Shown: one piece after another, positions 54,844 to 64,000 of the stretch
Position numbering within the stretch: position 1 is the first letter of the stretch
How the letters are laid out: every line of letters starts with the position of its first letter
NCBI GenBank assembly: GCA_026168455.1
Contig: CM047429.1
Coordinates: 2,477,720-2,541,719 of the forward strand
DNA: 64,000 nt
Origin: Theocolax elegans
Taxonomy: Eukaryota > Arthropoda > Insecta > Hymenoptera > Cerocephalidae
Reading direction: 5' to 3'
Notes under the pieces: generated by a model
Told to the model about the DNA's origin: nothing
Seen by the model: only the letters and a program-made list of their open reading frames with translations
Databases searched by the model: none
Translations under genes and position numbers: made by a program

Positions 54844-55443
54844 AAGATCGTTATACGATTCCAGCATCGAACTCGAGAAAATAAGTGGTTCCACTTCACG
54901 CGGTCGCGTCTCATTTAATAAACAATAAATAGTTTATTTATTGCGCTATACCAGTACTGTTGACTGTGTATATTATCTTAGTTCGCGATATTTTTCCCCT
55001 CTCTCTCAACAAGTCGGCCGTTTACCGACTTGTAATTTAAAGCGTAGACTTCGGCGACATATAGATATTTTGTCTATTATTTATTTTTATACTTATTTGA
55101 ATAAATTCATTTTTATTAATAGAAATTCAATCCGGTGTTCGAGTAATTGAATTTAATCCAAGTATGACTTTTTTCGTGATCCTAAGAGCTTGTATGTTTC
55201 TGGTTAATAAGTGCTCGGCGCGATATCCCTGTTTCGCGGTCAATTTCAGATTTGATTTTTACCTGGTTGTTATCAGAAACTGGACCTCGGTTTGAGGCTC
55301 ACACTTAACAGATTTGATAGAGCGGACAGGTAACCGCCGCCGCATCGCGGAAAAAATCGTTTATTTGAAAACGGTAAGTTCACCGTACCGCTGAGCAGCC
55401 GCGATAATAAAATAATCATCCGCGCGACAGTCATACTGTTACA
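54844..55443 (+). repeat. Dispersed repeat family R, copy c (LTR candidate)
   Basis: It is the longest copy of the family. It ends ...ATACTGTTACA immediately before TGGCACCAAACG (55444-55455), which looks like a primer binding site, so the family may be an LTR. It contains TGTGTATATTATC near the CTCTCTC tract. The 5' boundary is not certain. The gag fragment that follows belongs to a family whose other copy has a different LTR nearby, so the link is unproven. Confidence 0.45.
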
Positions 55444-55455
55444 TGGCACCAAACG
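55444..55455 (+). other. Primer-binding-site-like sequence
   Basis: TGGCACCAAACG directly abuts the TTACA end of repeat copy c. A TGACGCCCAACG variant lies 37 bp downstream (55480-55491). Confidence 0.4.
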
Positions 55456-56095
55456 TAAATTAATAGATTGGGCTTATATGACGCCCAACGTTAATTTCTA
55501 GATTGCGCCTACGAGGTGCACAACGTACATTTTTATGATTGCGTTCTTTTTGTGATACGAGCGGTGAAAACGAAAGTGAATCTAATTTAATCTAATTCAT
55601 TTACTTGTTATTATCAATTTATATTATATTTAATTTTTTTAAGTACGTGTGGATTTAACGTGTAATTTTTATTATTTACTAGTTACGATAATTAGCATAT
55701 TTGTTATTACCGACAGTTAGCTTAATCGGTCTGCGGTTAATTCTAACCTTATAATTATTGTATTTAGGCAATAATTTATAAGTTTGATCCGGATCTTCTT
55801 TTATTGTATAATAACTAATAATAACAATAATAATCACTTTTTCAATAAATTACACGTAAATGATAGTAAATTTTAATTTTAAAATTGAAATATAGAACGA
55901 TTCGGCTTGAGGCACGCAATTTACTTACCGAGTCCCTAATTTCAAGCAGGTTAGTTGGAAAATCGACGTTATTTAATTTTCCGACGTAATAAAAATTGTA
56001 ACACCAGTGCGAGGGTAAAAACTTTTGTTTTTGAAGTTTGCTTGATAAATTTATGTATTTGACAACGCGGTCCGGCTCTTGCTGTATGCGTACAG

Positions 56096-56975
56096 ATGGC
56101 TCTGTATATAAAAAAGCCGAACGACATTAACAGTGGCTGTCGGGTAATTATACGGCTCAAGAGTTTGCAGCTGAGACAGACTCAAATGAGGATCGTGTCA
56201 GGCGGAACAGGCAGAGGACAGGTTGGTTTAAGTCCATGGCTGCCCAGACTCCGGAGATTCCGGACCCGGATTCTGACTCAGATATAGTAGAGGTGCTACA
56301 GAGGACTCTCGCTCTAGAACTAGAAGATACGGACAAGCGAGAGGAAGATGGGCAGTCGGACCCATCCGGCCAAGAAACCGACAAGGAAGAATGAATAGTT
56401 TTGGTATCCGATACTGGCGCTCAGTTCTAGATATCATAGAATTTTGCTTGGATGTTAGCGGAGCAAATAAGTAAATTATCCACCTTGACGGAACGGGTTA
56501 TGAAGCTGGAAGCTCAGATGCACACCGTCAACAGCAAGTTGGACTTGCCAATCGGTGCACAAGCTTCCAACACAAACAAAACCCGTAAACCAAACCAACA
56601 TGTCCAGTTCGAGGACACTTATACGTGTTATACCCTGGACGAGACGAACATCAGACCACAACACGTGAAGATAGAGCCTGAGGGGTCTCAAGCATCTCAT
56701 ACAGATGCTGGAGGAGCTTGGGGGAGGGGTGACACACGGAGATCGAGACAGCCTTCATGTTCAAGCTCTCCATACCCTATTCTGGAGGACTTTTACGAGT
56801 ACGGCCAATCAGAGTCAAGATCGGCAGGGACACCGCTTGATGTTGTTGCGGTGGTTCGTAAGTGGGGAGTCCGATTCTCTTGAGACAAAAGCCAGAGTAT
56901 CGATGCCTCACTTGCGAGAGTCGAGGATTGTAAGATTCTCGCCAACCTCAGCGAGGACGAGATGCTGCCAACGAG
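56096..56975 (+). pseudogene. Truncated gag, sister copy of the minus-strand Gypsy
   Basis: It shares, in order, LYIKKPND-type start sequence, QMRIVSGGTGRGQVGLSP, PEIPDPDSDSDIVEVLQRTL, SKLSTLTERVMKLEAQMHTV, YTCYTLDETNI, RSRQPSCSSSPYPILEDFY, VVRKWGVRFS and ILANLSEDEMLP with 18844-19912. It is highly similar but carries its own stops (for example after ETDKEE and at 56881). It ends abruptly at 56975, where a different LTR-like sequence begins. Confidence 0.75.
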
Positions 56976-57183
56976 TGTAGAGAGATAGTCATCTCCCTCT
57001 GGTGGTGGGAAAAACCACCAACTAGATTGCGACTTGTTAGACTGTGTCGCGAGTTATTTGATACAAAATTTTATCGTTCGGCAATGTGTATATGTACATA
57101 ATAATATCGGCCTCTCACGAAAAAAAGTCCTTTACTTTAGAATAAAGTCGTCGTCTCTTTTCTATATATATAACCGCAGAACA
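56976..57183 (+). repeat. Short LTR candidate
   Basis: It starts TGTAGAGAGATAG exactly where gag homology stops. An AATAAAG signal lies at about 57141 with TATATATA at about 57164, and it ends GCAGAACA. TGGCGTCGCAG follows at 57190 and may be a primer binding site. No downstream coding sequence is seen. Confidence 0.4.
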
Positions 57184-57344
57184 TCTTGCTGGCGTCGCAG
57201 ATCATCTTGCGACAGGCGTCTAAGGTAGAATTAGTTATTCGCGTATGCTCCCTAAATAGTAAATGTTTTTTCAACGTGCATTTTCGTATCCGGAATATTT
57301 ACAACAAGCATATCATCAATAGCTTCGACGGTACTTTTTCGGAT

Positions 57345-57660
57345 TTGACCCCCAAAAAAATCATGTTCTTTTAACCCAATTGATTAAAAAATTAATAAAA
57401 TAAGTTTCTAAATACTTTTTTTAGTGGAGAAATGTGTTTTCGGTCGTTTTTAGTGATTTCTAGTTCGCTTATCCCAAAAGTAAGTTGAAACTACAGTGTA
57501 ATGGAAATGGTAAAATAAATCGTGGAATAAAAATTATTTTTTTGCTAAAAATCGATCGGAAACACATTTTTCCACTAAAAAAAAGTAATTAGAAAGTTAT
57601 TTTATGCACCTTTTAATCAATTAGATTAAAAAAGACATGATTTTTTAACTTATACAACTC
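57345..57660. mobile_element. Foldback MITE (about 0.3 kb)
   Basis: AAAATCATG, TTAACCCAATTGATTAAAA, TTTTTTTAGTGGAGAAATG and TGTTTTCGGTCG are mirrored by CGATCGGAAACACA, TTTTTCCACTAAAAAAAA, TTTTAATCAATTAGATTAA and CATGATTTTTT around a 110-bp centre. No coding sequence. Confidence 0.65.
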
Positions 57661-58655
57661 GTTTCTGCGACGAGCTCCGGTAATACCGAAAATTAATACT
57701 ACCTATAAATATAGAAAAGTTCAACAGTAATAATACTTCACTAAATTTATATGCATCTCAAATTTTTTTTTCAATGTTATATTTTATTAGTTACCTGCAT
57801 GCACAAATATTTCTCATTTGGAGCTTCTGTAAGGAACTTTTGATATCAGTTGTAGATAACACTTTTGCCGTTTTAATTTATAACCTGAGTGCTTAGTTTT
57901 CAGAAAATTCTTCAGTTTCCCGAATTTGTTTATATCAATATTTTTTTCAATATTCAGCATTGATTTTAGCATAGAGTATCTTGACCATAATGTTGCAGAT
58001 TGTAGTTTTTCAAACAGTTAAGAAAATATGCTAAGAACACAGTCTCACTAAATGGTTTTGTTTTGTTCGACTTTTTCCAGTTAATAAATTCGTTGTAACA
58101 ATTTTCATATTGCTATTTTAATTTTTCGGGAAGTCCCGATTTTGTAGCAATATTCGCAGCTTCCAATAATTCCGGCGGAATATATTCTGTATCACTCAGT
58201 TCGCTTTCACTCATTTTGCTACGCAAATAAGAAATCAAATACGTCTTCACAGGTCAAAGATTTAGAGAATGCAGGTAAGTTAAGACAATACTTAAAGTCA
58301 CGTTAAAGTGGGGGAGAGCGGTGAGCTTGTAACAGCTAACCTTTTAAAAGCTTCTAAGGTATGTTGACGTTTTCATTTTGTCAAACGTACATGAATAGGA
58401 ATCAATTAGTCCATTGCTAAATCTGTAGTAAAGTTTGATGCTCTATCTTTGTCAAAATTTTATTTTGAAAAACTATAAATTTATAATTTAAACGATTTTT
58501 ATTTCGGGGCGCAAAATTACTTTTGTGCATCCATGTACAAGAAATGAGCATTTTTTATTAATTGATAAAAAAACACTAAATACATTTAATTTATTTTTTT
58601 TATAAATTAATTGACGAATATTTTTCCAAACGCTATACATTAAATATTTTAAAAA
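57661..58655. other. No gene recognised
   Basis: AT-rich sequence without supported frames or repeat boundaries. Confidence 0.5.
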
Positions 58656-58657
58656 AA

Positions 58658-58725
58658 CGTATTCGCGGGATTTGACCCCGAGTCCCCCCGATCCGGTAAG
58701 CGCATGACGCATACGCTTATAATCG
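58658..58725 (-). other. tRNA-like SINE head, minus strand
   Basis: On the minus strand, GCGTATGCGTCATGCGC is followed by GGGGTCAAATCCCGC, a B-box-like sequence. A comparable GGGATCAAATCCCCGC lies at 60829-60846 (minus). No cloverleaf forms. Confidence 0.35.
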
Positions 58726-59514
58726 GAACTTATTGTTAAGTTGCGTCCTGTGAGGGCAGTTTCGGTTAAAATAATTATTTGTTATAATTATTTAGTTATT
58801 AAATATTAAATTTAATTTATATTATTATTTAATTCATATTTTTTGTTTAATAAATTAAAAAAAATATCTTTTTGGAAGAGCGGTATCACGTCCAGACTTG
58901 TACCAACTACCATAAAAAATGTTACAAGAAGGCAAATGGTTAATAAACCATTCGCGTTCCTTTCGCTCTTGTTTGAGTAGGACTAGCCTTACGTCTCCGG
59001 GAGTAGCGAACGAAGTTATTTTGAGAGTAGAAATGCAGGATATAATGTGGGATAAATAAAATAATATATGTTTTGTTTCGTATTAATCATGCATTATTTA
59101 TTTAAATATGTTAACATCATAATATGCTGTTTTCCTGTAAATGAACGCGTGTAACTAAATTCTGATAGCTTTTTAATAGGCAAAAACGCATAAAATTACA
59201 CTAATTTATTAACAATTGCATAAAATTCTTTAAGTTAAATGACGATTTTAATTTTGATTAAATAAACAATTGTACGGCGAACACGTTAACGCAAGGTTAT
59301 TTTATTATAAACATTAATAATTAATAATCGAAATAAGAATTATTATAAATAAATGCAGATTAAATTAAAAATTGTTGTCGTTGAAAACATGAATTATTGT
59401 TAATAAATTGCAATTCAAACCGTGAATATTGCAAATAAAATGCAATGCAAATAATAATTATTCTAAATAAATTGCAGTATCAAATAATAATTGTTGTAAG
59501 AAAAAACGGTTGGT

Positions 59515-59835
59515 TCAGCAATCGAAATAACATAAAATATCAGGTTTGCCTTTACGAATAATACAAGCGTATAGATAGCCGAAAAGAATATACCTTAAGT
59601 ACCCAAATATAGAGATATATATATATATAAATATATATATATAAACTTCCCAATAGGGGTTTATGACGCCCGACATGTTAAATTTGGATCTTCTGTTTGC
59701 TTCCCACCACTGGTTGGGGGTGGGCGGGTTATGGAGCCGTGACGTCACATCCCGAAGGTCTCTCTTCCTCGTACTAAAGTATGTATCTTCCCTCTCTGTC
59801 ATGGGCGCCATAAACCCCGAAATTTAAAATTATAA

Positions 59836-59868
<33 letters not shown>

Positions 59869-60300
59869 TGTGTGTATACGGTGGGGAACGAAGGTTCGCC
59901 TTGAACGTGGATAGCGGTGTCAAATTGCTGGATAATGTCCTGCTAGACCTGCGGGCGCCGACGTTAGATGTGTATGCTGTTGGAGTCCGATGATTGCCAG
60001 ATATCGAAGTCGTAGTTCCTTGACTATGGCTCGTAGATGTCAGCGATGCGTCTCGATCCCCGAATACAAGATCTCTCTTGATTTTGAATGCGTATTCCTT
60101 CAAAGTCCGAGTAGCAGTGCCACGCCCTCGGATAAAAATCAAAGAGTTGACTAGCAGAGCTTTGCCTTATGAAAGCTTTAGATGAAAAATTAGGAGTGGC
60201 TGTGTCTCTTCTGGGTACTCTTTATATACCCTAAAAATCTATGCATCTGTCCTTGTCTTACACTTTGCTTTATATGGAAATTGTGTAAGTGGTTCTCGAT
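59515..60300 (-). other. Possible LTR end, TA repeats and primer-binding-like site
   Basis: On the minus strand, GGGGTTTATGGCGCCCATGA (59796-59815) resembles an LTR end plus primer binding site. A TATATAAAG-type TATA box lies upstream near 60225. On the plus strand at 59656-59675, GGGGTTTATGACGCCCGACA is a near inverse counterpart. (TA)n tracts lie at 59618-59642 and 59837-59865. A 122-codon minus frame (59774-60142) is S/T/R-rich without family resemblance. The assignment is tentative. Confidence 0.3.
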
Positions 60301-60946
60301 TTTTCTGTGCTTGCACCCGATTGGACCGTTAGATGTGCGTGATTAAAAATTATTGAATCCCATGCATTTTCTGTATCGCTTCGTAGTTAATTCGGAGAAT
60401 TTGCTGTCCCCCTTTTATTACTGCGACATTACCCAAAGAACGGCTTAATTTATTACTTCCTTCTAATGCTCGAATTTTCTAGTCTATGTTTCCCATCGCC
60501 GGCTCTTCTCCGAGCATTGATTTTATAGTGCAGTACAAAAAAAACTCTTGCGTAACCCTTCGTTTCGATCTCACTATCGGCGATCCCGCTTATATGCGTA
60601 TTGGCTTTGAATAATATCCTCAACTCTACTTATCAGTCTCTTTTTCGTTTGAAACACTCGTAAAATAGTCTGTTCCTTAGCTCCATAAATTATATTTTAT
60701 ATTACTGCATTTACTTAGAATCATTGTTTATCAACCTTATTTTGTTCGTCTTTTACGCCGTATTTTTATTCTAAACTACGCAGTACTTTTTACGAAAAAT
60801 AATAATATAATTTTAGTCGGGACGCGACAGCGGGGATTTGATCCCGTGTTCCTATACATTTCCATCACCCCTCTTGTTTCATAACGTTCGTATACCCCGC
60901 CGCCGCGCGGGCCTATCGGAGCATAGAATCACTGTCCCTTGGGGGC

Positions 60947-61405
60947 AGAGTTGCAAGAAAATAAATTGCACCAATCTATAAGTCATAATTAATTTTTTAT
61001 TTATGAATTAAACTTGCCTTTAATTCTTAATTCAATTTTGATTTATTAATTCATTAATAACTCGTCTTTAATTCACAAATCATCTTTTATTTTTTAATTA
61101 AACTCTAAAATATTAAGTTAAGAAAATTAATAATATATTATATAATATATTACAATATAATATATTACAAAATAATTTATAATATTAATTAAATAATTTA
61201 AACTAAATAAAAATTATTTGTGAATTTAGGATGAGATTAATTAAACATCAATATTGATTTGTGAATTAAAGACGAGTTTAATTCATAAATCAAAAATGAT
61301 TAATGAATTGAATGTGAGTTTAAATCATAATTTATAAATCAATAAAGAATTATGAATTAAATGGAGTATTTAATTAAAAAAGTAATTAATTGTTTGCAAC
61401 CCTAC
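60947..61405. mobile_element. AT-rich foldback MITE with TGGGGGC direct repeats
   Basis: Ends are AGAGTTGCAAG and the inverse-like TTTGCAACCCTAC. TGGGGGC is repeated outside both ends (60940-60946, 61406-61412). The inside is a palindrome of TTAATTCATAAATCA-type words. The GTTGCAA TIR is reminiscent of hAT-type ends. No coding sequence. Confidence 0.6.
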
Positions 61406-61412
61406 TGGGGGC

Positions 61413-61640
61413 GTATACTTGCATGTGCGCACTCCTTTACTCGCGCATTACTCCGCGTCAGTACCCGGATACTGTCCCTGACGGTGGGTATCGCGCGCAC
61501 ACGGGATTCGTCCGCGAAGTACGTTGTTTAGGTGCCGGCCCGTGCTCAGTTGTCGCCATCTTGAATCGATTTAGATAAGCGCGATCCGCGCTCATATAGG
61601 TACGGTGATCGCGTATATCGAGTATAGGGAATTCGGAGAT
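61413..61640. other. GC-rich patch of unknown identity
   Basis: About 230 bp of CpG-rich sequence with words such as CCGCGTCAGTACCCGG and GCGCGATCCGCGC. A 62-codon plus frame shows no motif. It could be a degraded LTR or a promoter fragment. I see no TATA box or adjoining coding region. Confidence 0.3.
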
Positions 61641-63440
61641 AGGGACTAACTAGGGGTTGATATAGTGACCAATCAATAAATGACTTTGTCAGATATGAGA
61701 CTTCCATATAGGTAGTTATATAGACATATAACGTTATATGACAGTAATTATCTCAAATACGCGGAAAGTCAAGATACTAGTTGGGCAACGATAACTTATG
61801 AAAATTATTTAATTAATTTTTATCTATAGTGGGGTGAATACGAGTAGATTTACTACATCTGTGACGGATGCGGAAGGGATAAAAATTATAATATTGCCGG
61901 TTCCCTTGCAGGTAACGAGAGAGCAAAAAGATATGGATGCTATTAGATTGAGGGAGATGGAAAATTGAAGAAGAAGTCTGGCGTGGTTCTGAAAACCGAT
62001 CCTCGCCATTCTCATGCTACCCGATGAGCAGATTAAGAGTGTTCTTGTTTTACTTTATTTTGTAGCATATTAAGGAAAGGTCGTAACAGAGAAAACTGTC
62101 AATCAAATATGTCACTGTTTTAGTGCGTAAATGGAAATTTGTATTCTGCACTATTCTCCTCTTTTAATGGATCAAATTACTCCAAATTTGGCACACATCA
62201 TTAACTTGGTCAGGAGAATAGCGCTCTGGTTTTAATTTAATCGAAAAATTTCGTATTATTATTATTTACCGTAAATTATCTGACCATTGTATGACATGCA
62301 GTTTAATTACGGTTCTTCACTAATTTTTGCTTCTACGCTATGTCATGATACAAAATTTTACCAGAACAATCGTAATAAAGTATAGAATTTCGCTCTGGTA
62401 AGATTTTGTATAAAAAATTATGCAAAACAGCTAAAATTAGTTAGCAAATATTAAACAGTTTTGCAGGTTATCTGCGAAACATATAAGTTTTTTATTTTGC
62501 CTAATGGTGGCGCTGTGTAATATTCTTATAGGCCTCGATCTGTCGAATCGATCGGTTAGCTATTAGACACACATGCGGTGTGCCTTACCTATTGTTATGT
62601 ATATTACTACATATTATATGATACTATAATTATTTTTTTATAACCTCAAATTGCCAAATCTGTCAAATCTGTTAACCCATCAATCAGTTTTGTACCACCT
62701 CACCTTAAGGAGAGCTATTATAATTATTCAGGAGGTTTAACCCATTTCTTCCTAAGCGGACATTTTATAGTCGATTGGGTTTTTGCCTAGAAAATTTTCG
62801 AAAAAAAACAAAAATAATAATTAGAAGCACTTTTCTGAACTAAAATTTTCCGCTCTTTCCGATTCTGAAGTCGGAATTTGAAAATTTCTATTGGAAAATT
62901 TAAAAGTGGCGGTTTAAATTTGGTGAAAAATCAGAAATACATTTTTCAACATTTTGACAGGCTTGTTTAGAATAAAACGGTTTAACGAAGACCGTGAGAC
63001 GGATTTATGCTGCAAATGATATTATTATTGAAACATTTGATGTTTGCGAATGTTTCCGAAAAATTTTCCAAAATGGCGTCTGCACATCATGAACTAATCG
63101 GAAACTTCTTATTTTTTTTTTAAATTTTCTAATTTATACCAACTTTGAAATACTTAGTATTTCGAGGTCGCTGATAACGATTCTGAAATCAGATTTGAAA
63201 AAATCAACATGGCCGAATTTTTTTTCAAACATCAACCGAATTGGATTCAATTTTCAATTTTTACTTTTGAAATAATGGTAAAAAGAATTTTTAAATTTCG
63301 GCCAGTTTGAATTTGCTATGTTGTAATATTCGTTATAGGGAGTAAACAGATACCCGGATCTATATAAATTCAGCGAGACTTTATATGGGTGAGTCCACCG
63401 GTTATTAAGGACGAATAAAATATTTATTAATTTCTCATGA
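61641..63440. other. No gene recognised
   Basis: AT-rich sequence. The only longer frame (61824-62015 minus, 63 codons) shows no motif. Confidence 0.5.
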
Positions 63441-63479
63441 TGTATGGAACCGGAAGGAATATTATTTAATTTTTTTTAT

Positions 63480-63931
63480 AAATACAAATTCTAAGCCAGC
63501 ATCAAAACTTGTAGACCATTTGCAAGCTACAGTTTATTAGAAAGTTATTGCTATAAGCTTTTTTTAGATTTTGCATGAATAACTCAATTGTGTCAAAGTT
63601 ACAATTAGTCAAGGTAAACCTTAACATATAGTTTATGAGACATTGACCTTGAAATTAGGTAATCTAACCCAGAAAGATAAATTCTAAAGATAATTAACAA
63701 CCAATGTTACATGTAGTGTTATAAAATGACAGTTGATGAATTTTGAAATAAGTAGCTATGAACGCTGGTGCTAAAAAATATTTAATAATATTTTGAAGTT
63801 AGAATAACTTTTAAACAAATAAATTCCAGTACATAAATATTTGTCTTGGTAACTGAAAAATATTTCCAGTCTGTACCTAAATTGTTGTGCATTATAAAAT
63901 TTAGTTTCGATCACTTGACTTGGAATGCTGC
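63480..63931. mobile_element. Right arm of a TIR element (GGGACAATCC type)
   Basis: Ordered blocks GACATTGACCTTGAAAT, CTAACCCAGAAAGATAAATTC, GTTAGAATAACTTTT, AATTCCAGTACATAAAT and TCGATCACTTGACTTGGAATG end next to ATATATAC. These are inverse counterparts of 54137-54480 and of the window-start arm. Confidence 0.55.
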
Positions 63932-64000
63932 ATATATACATATCATAGCTGGGCAAGTATTTGCCCGCACTTCTAATCAAATACTTTCTAAAAATGAAAT

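Overview
This window is a transposon graveyard from an AT-rich animal genome, almost certainly an insect. A hymenopteran such as an ant is my best guess. The reasons are the mix of element types: Gypsy LTR elements, a Jockey-like LINE, Penelope-like elements with hammerhead ribozymes, a TTAA-type DDE transposon and large foldback elements. CpG is also freely used in the GC-richer patches. I recognise no host gene, no rRNA and no intact tRNA. Nearly every coding trace belongs to a mobile element and most are broken by stops, frameshifts or nested insertions.

Layout. 0-6 kb: the end of a DNA element running in from the left, TG/TA microsatellites, a Helitron-like terminus, and a TIR/foldback element (2004-5935) that holds a minus-strand Penelope-like (PLE) 3' part. 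5.95-9.4 kb: a plus-strand Gypsy with a short LTR, primer binding site, gag and protease. 9.4-11.9 kb: a minus-strand Gypsy pol relic. 11.9-13.6 kb: a PLE with a hammerhead ribozyme and RT relic, then a PIF1/Helitron-type helicase relic. 13.8-19.9 kb: a long minus-strand Gypsy with LTR, integrase, RNase H, RT, protease and gag. 19.9-24.6 kb: a long-TIR DNA element interrupted by a Kolobok-like element that has TTAA target duplications. 24.7-29.6 kb: a foldback element whose central 2.14 kb is duplicated in tandem. 31.9-35 kb: a minus-strand Jockey-like LINE in which ORF1 is fused to RT. 36.5-40.5 kb: a small foldback, a puzzling GC-rich tract carrying a piggyBac-like MITE, and an unidentified minus-strand coding relic.

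41-53 kb is the most informative part. A PLE of about 3 kb with a 14-bp target duplication sits inside a hAT-type transposase relic. The PLE N-terminal coding region was split by a foldback transposon. The middle of that foldback was duplicated in tandem (2.62 kb period), and its minisatellite edge took up an LTR-like element that itself received a 1.5-kb LTR. That outer element also carries the oddest signal in the window: five hairpins spaced 76-81 bp apart, with a near-constant 7-nt loop (CTGGATT) and stems that change by compensatory pairs (49518-49851). 53-64 kb: more foldbacks, two far-apart arms of one TIR family, a truncated plus-strand Gypsy gag, MITEs and tRNA-like SINE heads.

The elements do not form a pathway. 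What connects them is nesting order and shared families, and several internal duplications look very recent because their copies are nearly identical to the eye. All boundaries were read by eye, and those without a visible terminus are approximate.
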